A DNA stretch of 57,622 bases from Ruminococcus sp. (GCF_024692365.1 NZ_JAILMR010000027.1:1-57622), one strand, 5' to 3'; positions 17,767 to 26,871 are shown, counted from the stretch's first letter. The notes: a model not told the origin generated them from the letters alone. Made by a program: numbers and translations.

Positions 17767-17831
17767 ATGGGAGTTAAATGATATACTATACAGCAGTAGT
17801 ATCAGTTACCTTTGATTTAGGGATAAGCTAA

Positions 17832-17871
17832 ATCGACCTCACCGATATCAAACGATATCGGTGAGGTCGAT
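17832..17871. terminator. Long bidirectional hairpin between convergent genes
   Basis: An 18-bp perfect stem (17832-17849 with 17854-17871) with loop AAAC lies 29 bases beyond the xylanase stop, and AAGCT/AGCTT flanks can lengthen it. It serves the - strand xylanase gene and may protect both 3' ends. Confidence 0.6.
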
Positions 17872-17900
17872 AGCTTTTATAAGAGTGAGTTAATATCTGA

Positions 17901-20378
17901 TCACTGACCTTCGTGGAAGAAAGAGGGGAGAGCATCGTAAACGTAATGTCTTACATAGCCCCACCAGTGTGTCTTACCCGATGCAACAAGGAAGTAGAAA
18001 TTACCCTTGGAGAAATCGGAAGTGTAAACGAACTGGCTCATCTTCTTCATCTCGTTGATCTGAGGATTTACGTTGGGATAAGCGATATCGTCAGAACCTG
18101 TTGCTGCGAAGATGAAGTACTGATTCTTCTGGAGACCTGATCTGTCGATTGCATTGGCGATGGACTTAGCCTTATCGTATGCAGAGTTGCCGTTCCAGTG
18201 GTCGCCGCTGAGAGGCATGAAGTAGCCAACGATGTCAAGGCAGTTTTCAAGTACAGCCCATGTTGAAACTGAACCCATTGAGAATCCGCCGTATGCTCTG
18301 TGCATTCTTGATGCCTGGAGCGATGCCTGTGAAGTATTTTTGCCTGCATATGTTGAATATTTGCCTTCAACGAAAGGAACTACGCTCTGACGGAACTCGT
18401 TGTAGAACTTGCCTGCCTCAGTCTTGTTGAAGGTAGGTGTAACAACGATCAGAGGCTCCAGTTCGCCGTTCTTGATCATGTTGTCGAAGAGATTCTGCAT
18501 CATTGTATCGTCCTGATAGAACAGAGTATTCTCATTCTCTCCGCCGCCGTGCATCAGGTAGAAGATGTTGTACTTCTTGTTGCTGTCATAGCCGTAAGGC
18601 AGATATACGTTAAGGGAGTTATAACCGTTGATGCCGTTATAGGATTCCTTTACGACCTTACCTTGCTGTGAGCAGCTGTTGAAGTAGTAAGAGGGAGCTT
18701 CCTTGAACTGCATATTTGACTGATAGTTATAATTCGATGTTGTCTGCTGCTGGTTGTTGCCGCCATTATTCTCGTTGTTGTTTCCGCCGGTATTGCCAGT
18801 GTTGGAAGGTGTGTGATACTCTATGTTGTTGGTTGCTCTGGTAGTTACTGTTACGTAGTTTTCCAGAGCGCCTGCAGTATCCCACTTGCCGTTTACTCTT
18901 GCAGCGATAGCTACCTTGTAAGACATATTGGGTGTAAGATTCTTAGGTGTAACGTAAGAATTACTAGAGATGTTGGAATTCTGAACTCTCCACTTGCCTG
19001 CCAGATAAACTGCGATGCCGTACTTGTCAGCGCCCTTTACCTTGTCCCAAGTGAACTGCATCTGCCTGTACTGGCTGCTGTAAGCAACCTTGATGTTGGA
19101 AGGAACAGTTGCGCTGCCAGAAGGGCTGCCTTCTGCTGTGTAACCCTTGTTAGCGATGATAGCTCTGTCAACATAGATGTCGCACAGGCTGTCGGGAGCT
19201 TCAACATACATCTTAACGTTGTTTGCGCCCGAAGGGATAGTGAAATTAGTGTTCTCCAGCTTGGTCCACTTGCCTGCTGTGCAGGAACCATCAGCTATCT
19301 TAGTGTAATATGTTGTGCCACTCTGATCATACTGCATAGTCAGCTGAACAGTAGTACTTTCGGTAGGATTTACCATTGTGCTGAAGCTGTATGCGTTGCC
19401 AGGCTTGAAAGTAGAGGTGTTAAGTTCTACCTCACCGCCGTTCCAGTTATCAGTTCTGCCGCTTATGTACAGGGACTTGCTGCCCTCATAAGCAGTGGAA
19501 GAAGATGATGTTACGCTTGCAGAACCTCTGCCGGTCCAGTAATTGGTGCCGTTCTCGAAAGTAGCGGAGTACAGTGTACCTTCGATTTCAGGGGTCTCAG
19601 GCTCTGGATCGGGAGCAGGGTCGCCGCCCTCACGCATATTCAGAGTAACGTCAGCCTGACCGTCGGATTCCCAACCTTCAACGTTGAAAGCAATTTCGTA
19701 CAGGTTGCCCATCTTCATGCCCATGGACTCCCAAGCCTTGAAGTGCTCGGAAACGCTGATGGTACCCTTTGTTCTCAGGTTCTGACGGATGCTGATATAC
19801 TGTGTGAAGTTCTTGTTGCCTTCAATGGTGTAAGAATTTCTTTCACTTGTGTATATCTTGTATACGCTGCCGTCGATAGTAGCCTGACCCTTATACTGTG
19901 CAGAAGGATCCTGTGCAGGTGACCAGTTCTTCCAGTCTTCAATTATGTAGTACTCTACCAGAGGATTCTGTGCCCAACCGTAGATACAGATTCTTGAGTT
20001 ACCTGATGAACCTGCAGACCAGCTACAGTCGTAATCGCAGTAGAAGTCGCCATAATCCTTATAAGTCTTAGGGTTGTTCAAATCCCAGAACAGACCACGA
20101 CGAGCAAGGAAGTTACCTCTCGAGTTATTAGGACCGCACTTCCAGGATGTGCTGAAACCGCCGTCATTATCGTGCAGTGTCATTGTAGATGAGTTAGGAG
20201 TATCTGCCTGCCAGATCTCGTGGTGATAGTTGTTGTACCAGCCAACTTCACGTGTGTGTGAAGGGCTTGTTGTGAGCACCTTAGCAGCAGATGCAGAAAT
20301 AGATGAGACGATAGGTGAAACCATCATCATACCTGCAACAAAAGCACTTGTTACACGCTTTGAAACAGTTTTCTTCAT
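17901..20378 (-). CDS. Secreted xylanase-esterase: GH11-CBM22-Fn3-like/CBM37-CE1
   Basis: The 825-residue enzyme has a signal peptide (1 to about 32, cut after SASAA) and a GH11 endo-xylanase (about 35-250) with glutamates E142 (LVEYYIIE) and E234 (VEGWESDG). Next come a Pro/Glu linker, a CBM22 xylan-binding module (about 268-405), a module resembling CBM37 or fibronectin III (WDKVKGADKYGIAVYLAGKW), an Asn/Gln-rich linker and a CE1 esterase with nucleophile S700 in GGFSMGS and a late KTHWW histidine. It would cut xylan chains and release ferulate or acetate. The start is ATG 20378, preceded by GAGG at ten bases. A nearly identical GH11 module lies in the xylanase at 28465-31158. Confidence 0.93.
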   Translation of the reverse strand: MKKTVSKRVTSAFVAGMMMVSPIVSSISASAAKVLTTSPSHTREVGWYNNYHHEIWQADTPNSSTMTLHDNDGGFSTSWKCGPNNSRGNFLARRGLFWDLNNPKTYKDYGDFYCDYDCSWSAGSSGNSRICIYGWAQNPLVEYYIIEDWKNWSPAQDPSAQYKGQATIDGSVYKIYTSERNSYTIEGNKNFTQYISIRQNLRTKGTISVSEHFKAWESMGMKMGNLYEIAFNVEGWESDGQADVTLNMREGGDPAPDPEPETPEIEGTLYSATFENGTNYWTGRGSASVTSSSSTAYEGSKSLYISGRTDNWNGGEVELNTSTFKPGNAYSFSTMVNPTESTTVQLTMQYDQSGTTYYTKIADGSCTAGKWTKLENTNFTIPSGANNVKMYVEAPDSLCDIYVDRAIIANKGYTAEGSPSGSATVPSNIKVAYSSQYRQMQFTWDKVKGADKYGIAVYLAGKWRVQNSNISSNSYVTPKNLTPNMSYKVAIAARVNGKWDTAGALENYVTVTTRATNNIEYHTPSNTGNTGGNNNENNGGNNQQQTTSNYNYQSNMQFKEAPSYYFNSCSQQGKVVKESYNGINGYNSLNVYLPYGYDSNKKYNIFYLMHGGGENENTLFYQDDTMMQNLFDNMIKNGELEPLIVVTPTFNKTEAGKFYNEFRQSVVPFVEGKYSTYAGKNTSQASLQASRMHRAYGGFSMGSVSTWAVLENCLDIVGYFMPLSGDHWNGNSAYDKAKSIANAIDRSGLQKNQYFIFAATGSDDIAYPNVNPQINEMKKMSQFVYTSDFSKGNFYFLVASGKTHWWGYVRHYVYDALPSFFHEGQ
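19635..20288 (-). repeat. Inverted copy of the GH11 module (left)
   Basis: This 654-base segment aligns without gaps, as far as I traced it by eye, to 28570-29223 on the other strand. The first half is almost identical, with differences mainly in single bases; the second half has more. At protein level I counted about 13 differences in some 215 residues. Similarity drops abruptly in the linkers on both sides, so only the GH11 catalytic module was copied or converted. Confidence 0.85.
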
Positions 20379-20975
20379 AAACAAATTACCTCGCTTTCCA
20401 AGTTTTGAGTTAAGGTTTTAAGATCTTGGTCGATCTTTGCGAAAAACACGGACCCACAGATGCCTCACGGTTCATGCTCTCCCCTCCTCATTACATGGGT
20501 CTTGTCATGAAAAAGTATCTGAATGTTTTCGCAATAATCGACCGTTTTGATTATGTCTTTTTGATCTTACAGAAAAATTTCTGTTATCAAAAAATTTGTT
20601 ATGCAGTGCTTGGTTGATCTTATCAAATGTCACTGCATATTTTTGAGTGCTGATCCGTTTTCGCACAAAGATCTGCCCTGAAAAATAGGATCATTGCCGT
20701 GTTTTATCATATCCTATAATCAGGATATAAGTAGATCTTCTTTGTAAAAAGCGAATGATAAAACGTACAGACTCATTTTCTTGACTGCCAATGTTTGATA
20801 AATGATACAAGAAAATTATCACATTAAGATAATATTCTCATATAAAATTCCATTGGCACAAAACAAATTTGCTGATACGCCGGGAGTATCAGCTGAGAAC
20901 CTTTGTTGTAACACGGCATATTATCCCAAATTTCATACATGAAACGACGAAGTTCATGTATGAGATTTGTTATTG
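20379..20975 (-). promoter_or_regulatory. Long 5' leader of the GH11-CE1 mRNA
   Basis: The only strong promoter upstream of the xylanase is at 21010-20982, giving a leader of about 600 nt. It starts with a 17-bp hairpin with one mismatch (near 20972-20930) and holds a GCTGATAC/GTATCAGC hairpin (near 20894-20871), a TATCC/GGATA hairpin (near 20730) and two copies of AAGATCrACCAAG (near 20623 and 20435). The ORF at 20475-20410 closes it. I could not match it to a known riboswitch class. Confidence 0.5.
20410..20475 (-). CDS. Upstream leader ORF, 21 residues
   Basis: ATG 20475 follows GAGGAGGGGAG with seven bases between AGGAGG and the start, a stronger ribosome site than that of the xylanase itself. 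The peptide MNREASVGPCFSQRSTKILK ends with proline and TAA at 20410, 31 bases before the xylanase ATG. It could be a regulatory leader peptide or a coupling device. The peptide itself shows no run of rare or identical codons. The coding claim rests on the ribosome site and position. Confidence 0.45.
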   Translation of the reverse strand: MNREASVGPCFSQRSTKILKP

Positions 20976-20981
20976 TTAAAT

Positions 20982-21010
20982 ATTATAGCGCAAGTTCGAA
21001 TTTTTGTCAA
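20982..21010 (-). promoter_or_regulatory. Consensus promoter upstream of the GH11-CE1 gene
   Basis: On the - strand TTGACA (21010-21005) and TATAAT (20987-20982) are both perfect and 17 bases apart. Transcription would begin near 20975. Confidence 0.85.
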
Positions 21011-21195
21011 GTATAATTTTTTTATATTTTTATATGAATATTTTTTGGTATATTATCCACGAGAGATTTCCTTATATTTTTGTCGGCAGGTAACGGTAAT
21101 TTTCAGAATGGGAAGGAGTTTTTATGATTTCCTTGGAAAAACAAGGTTTTCACGCTTTCAAATCTATGGTAGAATGAAAATTCGTAAATATGCAA

Positions 21196-21227
21196 ATAAG
21201 ACCGAATGCTTTCGCAATCGGTCTTAT
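21196..21227 (-). terminator. Terminator of the flavoprotein gene
   Basis: A 10-bp perfect stem ATAAGACCGA/TCGGTCTTAT with a 12-nt loop lies 69 bases beyond the stop at 21296 on the - strand. The tail TTGCATATTT is only moderately T-rich. I see nothing else in 21011-21295. Confidence 0.45.
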
Positions 21228-21295
21228 CATATACTCTATTATCAATTGTTATACAGAGTTTGAGAGCGAACAGCTGATGCCGTTTTTTTTCACTC

Positions 21296-22240
21296 TTATA
21301 CTCCGGGGAACTGAATCTTCTTATATTTCTTCAGCTTTTCAGCAACAGTTGCACGCTTCTGTGGATCCATAAAGAAACCGCCCTGTGTATCTGCTATCTC
21401 ATCACAGTGAACTCCGCGTCCTTCTTCGGAAGTACGGTCGCGCTCAAGTCCGTTTGCTGCAATAACGAATTTCCACTTGCCGTCATCTGTCTTGACAAGA
21501 TCTCCGCCTGCGCCGCATACTGCACATTCAATAGGATACTGCAAACCTCTCCACTGGGGTTCGCCGAGACACAGACAATTGCTGTGGCAATTAGGACACC
21601 AGCCTGCATCGGGCTCGCCCAGCCACTCGCGTTCTGCGGCAGGAGTGTTCAGTGATTTCATGATATTTGCGCCGATCTCTCTTGCTCTTGCCAGCTTTTC
21701 TTCGTGAAGAAGTACCTGAGCAGGTGCGGGCACCATTGTTGCCATATACATATCAACTATCTTGAAGCTGTTTGAAAATGTTGAAGCCTGCATACATTCA
21801 AGAGCCATTGACTGCCATGAACGTGTTGAACCGCCGACAGCGATGAGAGCGCCTACACGGTCACGGGGAGTAATTGCGCCTATCTTGGTAAGGAATGCGG
21901 TTTCATATGCAAGGTTGCGGTGCATGAATTTCAGGAAAAGTGATGATGGCATAAGTGCGTATGTAGGTGCTGAGAAAATAACAGCATCCTGTTCAAGGAG
22001 AACGTCCATGATCTTTTTCTTGTCGTCCAATTTGTCAAGTGAACAGCCTGTGTGCTTGCCCATTGACATTCCCATTGTACATGAAGTACAGCCTGTGCAG
22101 TCCAGCAGTTCATAATCTTTGAGATTGATCATAGTTATCTCTGCACCCTGTTCCTGACAGACAAGAAGTGCTTCTTTAAGAAGTATCTCACAGTTGCTGT
22201 CTTTACGTCCGGCAGTAACGCCCATTACTTTAAAACTCAT
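21296..22240 (-). CDS. Flavodoxin-fold NAD(P)H-dependent oxidoreductase with C-terminal cysteine domain
   Basis: The 314-residue protein begins with a flavodoxin-like fold of the NADPH-dependent FMN reductase family (GVTAGRKDSNCEILL as the phosphate loop, then LLDCTGCTSCTMGMSMGKHTGC and APTYALMPSSLFLKFMHR). The cysteine set after strand 2 (CTGCTSC) is typical of iron-sulfur flavoproteins. A C-terminal extension has two further clusters (WCPNCHSNCLCLG and CAVCGAGG) that look like a zinc ribbon. The start ATG 22240 follows GAGGGT at seven bases. It interrupts the xylanase genes and may handle electron transfer or aromatic compounds; that role is inference only. Confidence 0.8.
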   Translation of the reverse strand: MSFKVMGVTAGRKDSNCEILLKEALLVCQEQGAEITMINLKDYELLDCTGCTSCTMGMSMGKHTGCSLDKLDDKKKIMDVLLEQDAVIFSAPTYALMPSSLFLKFMHRNLAYETAFLTKIGAITPRDRVGALIAVGGSTRSWQSMALECMQASTFSNSFKIVDMYMATMVPAPAQVLLHEEKLARAREIGANIMKSLNTPAAEREWLGEPDAGWCPNCHSNCLCLGEPQWRGLQYPIECAVCGAGGDLVKTDDGKWKFVIAANGLERDRTSEEGRGVHCDEIADTQGGFFMDPQKRATVAEKLKKYKKIQFPGV

Positions 22241-22271
22241 AGAAATCACCCTCATTATTAAAATTTGGTTT

Positions 22272-22285
22272 ACAGTACTTACTGT
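22272..22285. promoter_or_regulatory. Candidate operator palindrome ACAGTA-CT-TACTGT
   Basis: A perfect 6-2-6 inverted repeat lies just downstream of the -10 box of the flavoprotein promoter, flanked by GGTT and AACC. A repressor bound there would block transcription start. The cognate regulator is not obvious in the window. Confidence 0.45.
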
Positions 22286-22298
22286 TCAACCTGATTAT

Positions 22299-22327
22299 AG
22301 TATATCTTAAATAAAATTAACTGTCAA
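22299..22327 (-). promoter_or_regulatory. Promoter of the flavoprotein gene
   Basis: On the - strand TTGACA (22327-22322) and TATACT (22304-22299) are 17 bases apart. Confidence 0.75.
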
Positions 22328-22522
22328 GCCAACTATTGCTGAATATTTTTGTGAATATTCAAAAATTGATAGGCTGTTATACAATATCTGACAAAACCAA
22401 GACAGATCAATATCTGAACATCCATTTTGAGTATGGAAAAAATTTTGTTTATGTTTTTGATATCTGAATTAATTTTTTTGTCAGTTTCTATATTTTATCT
22501 ACTTTTTTCTAAAGATTTTAGG

Positions 22523-22551
22523 TTGACATTGGCAAAATTCCATGCTATCAT
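22523..22551 (+). promoter_or_regulatory. Promoter of the GH43 gene
   Basis: TTGACA (22523-22528) and TATCAT (22546-22551) are 17 bases apart and the -10 is extended (TGC). The 5' leader is about 84 nt. Confidence 0.8.
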
Positions 22552-22641
22552 ATAATTGTATAATATGATAACTGATTAAAAAATATGATCTGAGGTCTGA
22601 TCAGAAAAGGAATATATAATAAATTGAAAAGGAGAATTATT

Positions 22642-25062
22642 ATGAAGAAGGTATTTTCAGCGATTACTGCGGCTGCACTGACAGCCGGTCTTTGCGCATC
22701 AATGCCTATTGTTGCGCTGGCAGACAATCCCATTGTGCAGACATCATTCACACCTGACCCCGCTCCCGTTGTTATCGGCGATGAGCTGTATGTGTTTACA
22801 GGTTGTGACCGTGAGGGCACCAATGACTTCTACTATATGACAGGCTGGCAGTGCTTCTCGACCAAGGATATGAAGAACTGGACAGACCACGGCAGAATTC
22901 TCGAAGATACCTCATTCTCGTGGTGCAACAAGAATGATGCATGGGCTTCACAGTGTATCGAGCGTAACGGCAAGTACTATTTCTATTTCACTACCACCAA
23001 CAAGAGCGGCGGCGGAAGAGCTATCGGTGTTGCTGTGGCAGATTCACCCGAAGGTCCGTACAGAGATCCTTTGGGCAAGCCTCTTTGCGGTCCTAACTGG
23101 GACTATATCGACCCGACTGTTATCATAGATGATGACGGTCAGGCGTGGCTGATGTTCGGCAATCCGAAATGCTATTATGTAAAGCTGAAGGAAGACATGG
23201 TAACGCTGGATGGTCAGATCAAGCAGTTCGATATGAACACACAGCAGTTTGGTTACAACAGTGAAAGAGGCACTTCCTACGGTGAAGGCCCCTGGATATA
23301 CAAGCGTAATAACCTTTACTATCTTGTGTGGGCATCTTTTGTTGACGGTTACGGCGGAGAGAGCCAATGCTATGCAACAGGTCCTTCCGTTACCGGTCCC
23401 TGGACATACCGCGGCGTGATACAGCAGGGCTCAAACTGCTTCACTACTCATGGAGGTATAATCGACTATAAGGATCATTCTTACTTTTTCTATCACAAGA
23501 ACGGTCTCCCTGGGGGAGGTACGTTCAACAGAAGTGCTGCCTGTGAGGAATTCACATACAACGCTGACGGGACTATCCCTGTTGTGAAGCCAACAAACAG
23601 CGGTCCGCAGCAGCTCGAAGCTTTGGATCCTTTTGAGAGAGTAGAGGCTGAAACTATCTGCTGGAGTGAAGGAGTCAAGACCGAAAAGGACGATAACGGT
23701 TCCGTAAATGTTGGATATATCAAAAAAGGTTCTTACATAAAGGTCGCAGGCGTTGACTTCGGTGAAGGAGCTGATAAGTTCACGGCTTCCGTTGCTTCTG
23801 CTGGAAACGGCGGATACATCGAGCTTCACCTTGACAGTAAGACAGGACCTGTTGTGGGTACACTTAACGTCGGTGATACAGGCGGCTGGCATAACTGGAA
23901 AGAAGTATCCTGCGATGTATCGGGTGCTGAAGGCGAGCACGACCTCTACCTTGTATTCAACGGCGGCGACGGATATCTTATGAATATCGACTGGTGGAAA
24001 TTCGGCGGTGCAGGTGCAAATTCATCGGGCACAGACACTTATATTTTTAAGAATACATTCGAGGGCAAGCTTGACGGATGCTCGGACAGAGGCGGTTCAA
24101 AAGTTGCTTTAAGTACAGATGAAGCTTATGAGGGCACAGGTTCTGTATACTGTACAAACCGTTCATCTTCATGGCAGGGTGTCGGCAAGAGCCTGAATTA
24201 TAAATTCAAAGCAGGGGAGAGCTACAGCTTCTCGGCTATTGTAAAGTATACCGAAGGCGCGTCTTCTACAAAATTCCACCTCACTCTCCAGTATACAGGT
24301 TCAGATGGCGAGACTTATTACGATAAGATCGACACCAAGAACGTTACAAAAGGCGAGTGGACACAGCTTGCAAATACAAGCTACAAGATACCAGCAGGTG
24401 CCAAGAATCTCCTTGTATATGTGGAGACCGAGGGCGACGTAAGTGATGATAAGACTGCCACAAATTTCTATGTAGATAATTTCTTTGCAGCAGCAGACGG
24501 TACTGTTATAGAGGGACCACAGACTGCGGTCGTATCTCAGCCGACAGTTTCATATGTACCCGGTGACAATTCAGTCAAGCTCACATGGACGACTGTTACG
24601 GGCGCTGAAAAGTACGCAGTATGCGGTTATACAAACGGTAAGTGGCAGAAGCTCGCTGAATGCAGCGGTAATTCTTACACGCTTAAAGGGCTTATACCAG
24701 GAAATAAATATAAGATATCGGTAGTTGCAATGACGAACGGCAGCATGAATGTCGATTTTTCAAATGCGATCACTGTAACTACGAACGGTAATACTCATCC
24801 CACTGTTACAAATATTGAATACAGCGAAAAATATCACCAGTTCAAATTGAATTGGAACGCTGTCAGCGGTGCGACAGAATACGGTATCGCTGTTAAGCTC
24901 GGTGGTAGGTGGAAGGTTCAGGCTTATACCGATAAGACCTACTTTACATCACCAAAGCTCAGAGCAGGCAGCACTTATCAAATGGTCATCTGTGCAAAGG
25001 TAAATGGCAAGTGGGATACCAGCAACCTCAATGGCAGAGTGTTTAAGGTCACTGTAAAGTGA
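22642..25062 (+). CDS. Secreted GH43-CBM6-CBM22-Fn3-like arabinofuranosidase/xylosidase
   Basis: The 806-residue enzyme has a signal peptide (1 to about 27) and a five-bladed GH43 domain (about 30-325). The three expected acids are D39 (TPDPAP), D157 (YIDPTV) and E215 (YGEGPW). A CBM6 follows (about 335-460, from ERVEAET to NIDWWKF), then a CBM22-like module (about 475-630) and two beta-sandwich modules of the Fn3/CBM37-like type (about 640-806). It should remove arabinose or xylose from xylan side chains or oligosaccharides. ATG 22642 has AAAGGAG eight bases upstream; a TTG 18 bases earlier lies before that site. Confidence 0.92.
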   Translation: MKKVFSAITAAALTAGLCASMPIVALADNPIVQTSFTPDPAPVVIGDELYVFTGCDREGTNDFYYMTGWQCFSTKDMKNWTDHGRILEDTSFSWCNKNDAWASQCIERNGKYYFYFTTTNKSGGGRAIGVAVADSPEGPYRDPLGKPLCGPNWDYIDPTVIIDDDGQAWLMFGNPKCYYVKLKEDMVTLDGQIKQFDMNTQQFGYNSERGTSYGEGPWIYKRNNLYYLVWASFVDGYGGESQCYATGPSVTGPWTYRGVIQQGSNCFTTHGGIIDYKDHSYFFYHKNGLPGGGTFNRSAACEEFTYNADGTIPVVKPTNSGPQQLEALDPFERVEAETICWSEGVKTEKDDNGSVNVGYIKKGSYIKVAGVDFGEGADKFTASVASAGNGGYIELHLDSKTGPVVGTLNVGDTGGWHNWKEVSCDVSGAEGEHDLYLVFNGGDGYLMNIDWWKFGGAGANSSGTDTYIFKNTFEGKLDGCSDRGGSKVALSTDEAYEGTGSVYCTNRSSSWQGVGKSLNYKFKAGESYSFSAIVKYTEGASSTKFHLTLQYTGSDGETYYDKIDTKNVTKGEWTQLANTSYKIPAGAKNLLVYVETEGDVSDDKTATNFYVDNFFAAADGTVIEGPQTAVVSQPTVSYVPGDNSVKLTWTTVTGAEKYAVCGYTNGKWQKLAECSGNSYTLKGLIPGNKYKISVVAMTNGSMNVDFSNAITVTTNGNTHPTVTNIEYSEKYHQFKLNWNAVSGATEYGIAVKLGGRWKVQAYTDKTYFTSPKLRAGSTYQMVICAKVNGKWDTSNLNGRVFKVTVK

Positions 25063-25130
25063 TGAGCGCTTTTCTGTACTAAGAGGTATCTTTTGAATGA
25101 TCGCATACAGCGATTATCGATCAAGTCTAT

Positions 25131-25155
25131 AAAGTGCCGTATATCGGCACTTTTA
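25131..25155 (+). terminator. Hairpin between GH43 and CE1 genes
   Basis: A 9-bp perfect stem AAAGTGCCG/CGGCACTTT with loop TATAT is followed only by TAG. It may end the GH43 transcript in part, leaving some read-through to the next gene; no separate promoter is visible before that gene. Confidence 0.45.
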
Positions 25156-25212
25156 GAACAGAAATCATATTTCTGTAATATAGGACATTCAAACAGATCG
25201 GAGGAAAATGTT

Positions 25213-26871
25213 ATGTCAAGTCCAAAAAAAATTACTAAAAGATTAGTGTCAGTACTGTCATCAGCAGCCCTGACTGCGTCCTGCATGGCTATCGCGCCTG
25301 TAACTACCGCGCTTACTGCCAATGCAGCAGGTTACACAGCAGCTGCTAATGATACCAGCAGTTACCTGTTCCATGATACTTTTGAAAGCGGAACAGATGA
25401 CTGGTCTGCAAGAGGCAGCTGTAAAGCAGCTGTAAGCAGTGACGCTACCTATAAGGGCTCAAAAGCTCTGTTCCTTTCGGGAAGAACTGCTGCCTGGAAC
25501 GGCGGACAGAAATCCCTTAGTACCACTACATTCGTACCCGGAAGAAGCTACGCATTCAGTGCCTGCTTTGCAAACCTTACGGGTTCCGATCCTACTGAAT
25601 TCAAGCTCACACTCCAGTACAGCCTTAATGGCACTGCAAGCTATGACAAGATAGCTCAGACTTTTGCAAACCGCGGCGAGTTCGTTCAGCTCTATAATGC
25701 GGAATACACTATCCCCGCAGGGGCTTCCGATCTCGTACTGGTAGTTGAGACCACCGAGGAGACCTGCGACTTCTATGTTGATGAGATCATTGCTGCTCCT
25801 GCAGGAACAAAGATCGACGGACCTACATCAAAAGTTGTAATCAGCAAGGGTCCCAGAAGAGGTGACATCGACCTTGACGGTGATATTACGGTACTTGACC
25901 TTATCGAACTGAAGAGAGGTATGATAAGAGGATTCATCAACAAGACCGCAGAGACTAATGCAGATATAGATCAGAGCGGCGTTATCGATGAAGATGATGT
26001 ATCTGCGCTCCAGTCATATCTTGTAGGTGCGATCACGGAATTCCCTGTGGTAAATAATCATCTTTCAATGAAGGATTTCACCGATAAGGTAAAGAATACC
26101 ATAGTTGAAAAAGAACCTGATTCTGCAAATCGTTCAAAGAGCGGCGTAACATACGGTCAGATACAGAAGAAGAGCTACTATTCCACCACCTGCAACAGAC
26201 AGAAGGATGTAAATATCCTTCTTCCTCCAAACTATGATCCCAACAAGCAGTATCCCGTAATGTACATCATGCACGGCTACTATGAGGGCATCGACAGAAT
26301 GCTCACAAAGGGAAATGCTGAAATGCATACCCGCGAGATGATAGGCAATGCTATCGCTGAGGGCGCAGCTAAGGAAATGATCTGCGTATTCCCCGATGTG
26401 TTCTCAAGTCCTACTCTAAGAGCCTGCACAGGTATGGACGAAACGAACAATCAGGCATACGATAACTTCATAAACGATCTCACCAAGGATCTTATGCCCT
26501 ATATGGAAAAGAATTACAGTATTCTGACAGGCAAGGACAACACTGCTATCACAGGCTTCTCAATGGGCGGACGTGAGTCTCTCCTCATTGGCATGAAGAG
26601 ACCCGATCTCTTTGGCTATATCGGTGCAATATGCCCTGCCCCGGGAGTTTCCGGCTCATTCAACTGGAGCAGTGACAATCAGCCTTATTTCCTGATGATA
26701 ACAGCAGGAAGTGACGATAAGACCGTTTATGATAATCCCAAGAACTATCACAACAACTTCGATAAAAACGGTGTTCCTCATATCTGGCACTATGTAAACG
26801 GCGGCTACCACGGTGATAACTGTATAAGAGCTCACCTCTATAACTTCTTCCGTATAGCTTTCCAGAACTGA
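25213..26871 (+). CDS. Secreted CBM22-dockerin-CE1 feruloyl/acetyl esterase
   Basis: The 552-residue protein has a signal peptide (1 to about 39), a CBM22 module (about 51-200), an internal dockerin (about 214-275) and a CE1 esterase (about 290-552) with nucleophile S450 in GFSMGG and histidine in GGYHGDN. The dockerin has two calcium-loop repeats (DIDLDGDITVLDLIELKRG and NADIDQSGVIDEDDVSALQ), so the enzyme should dock to a cohesin-bearing scaffold. It would split ferulate or acetate esters on xylan. GGAGG precedes ATG 25213 by nine bases; earlier in-frame codons lie in the intergenic hairpin. Confidence 0.93.
   Translation: MSSPKKITKRLVSVLSSAALTASCMAIAPVTTALTANAAGYTAAANDTSSYLFHDTFESGTDDWSARGSCKAAVSSDATYKGSKALFLSGRTAAWNGGQKSLSTTTFVPGRSYAFSACFANLTGSDPTEFKLTLQYSLNGTASYDKIAQTFANRGEFVQLYNAEYTIPAGASDLVLVVETTEETCDFYVDEIIAAPAGTKIDGPTSKVVISKGPRRGDIDLDGDITVLDLIELKRGMIRGFINKTAETNADIDQSGVIDEDDVSALQSYLVGAITEFPVVNNHLSMKDFTDKVKNTIVEKEPDSANRSKSGVTYGQIQKKSYYSTTCNRQKDVNILLPPNYDPNKQYPVMYIMHGYYEGIDRMLTKGNAEMHTREMIGNAIAEGAAKEMICVFPDVFSSPTLRACTGMDETNNQAYDNFINDLTKDLMPYMEKNYSILTGKDNTAITGFSMGGRESLLIGMKRPDLFGYIGAICPAPGVSGSFNWSSDNQPYFLMITAGSDDKTVYDNPKNYHNNFDKNGVPHIWHYVNGGYHGDNCIRAHLYNFFRIAFQN

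Noticed and set aside
18813-19508. A 231-codon + strand frame inside the GH11-CE1 gene
   Set aside because: It is antisense to well-supported CBM22 and Fn3-like modules and codes an unnatural Cys/Ser/Val-rich product.
20379-20975. The leader of the GH11-CE1 gene as a known riboswitch (TPP, c-di-GMP or preQ1)
   Set aside because: I looked for the invariant core strings of these classes on the transcribed strand and did not find them; only generic hairpins are visible.
20967-21263. A + strand frame of 98 codons downstream of the flavoprotein gene
   Set aside because: It is AT-rich Phe/Tyr/Ile sequence that overlaps a perfect - strand promoter and a hairpin, with no ribosome site.
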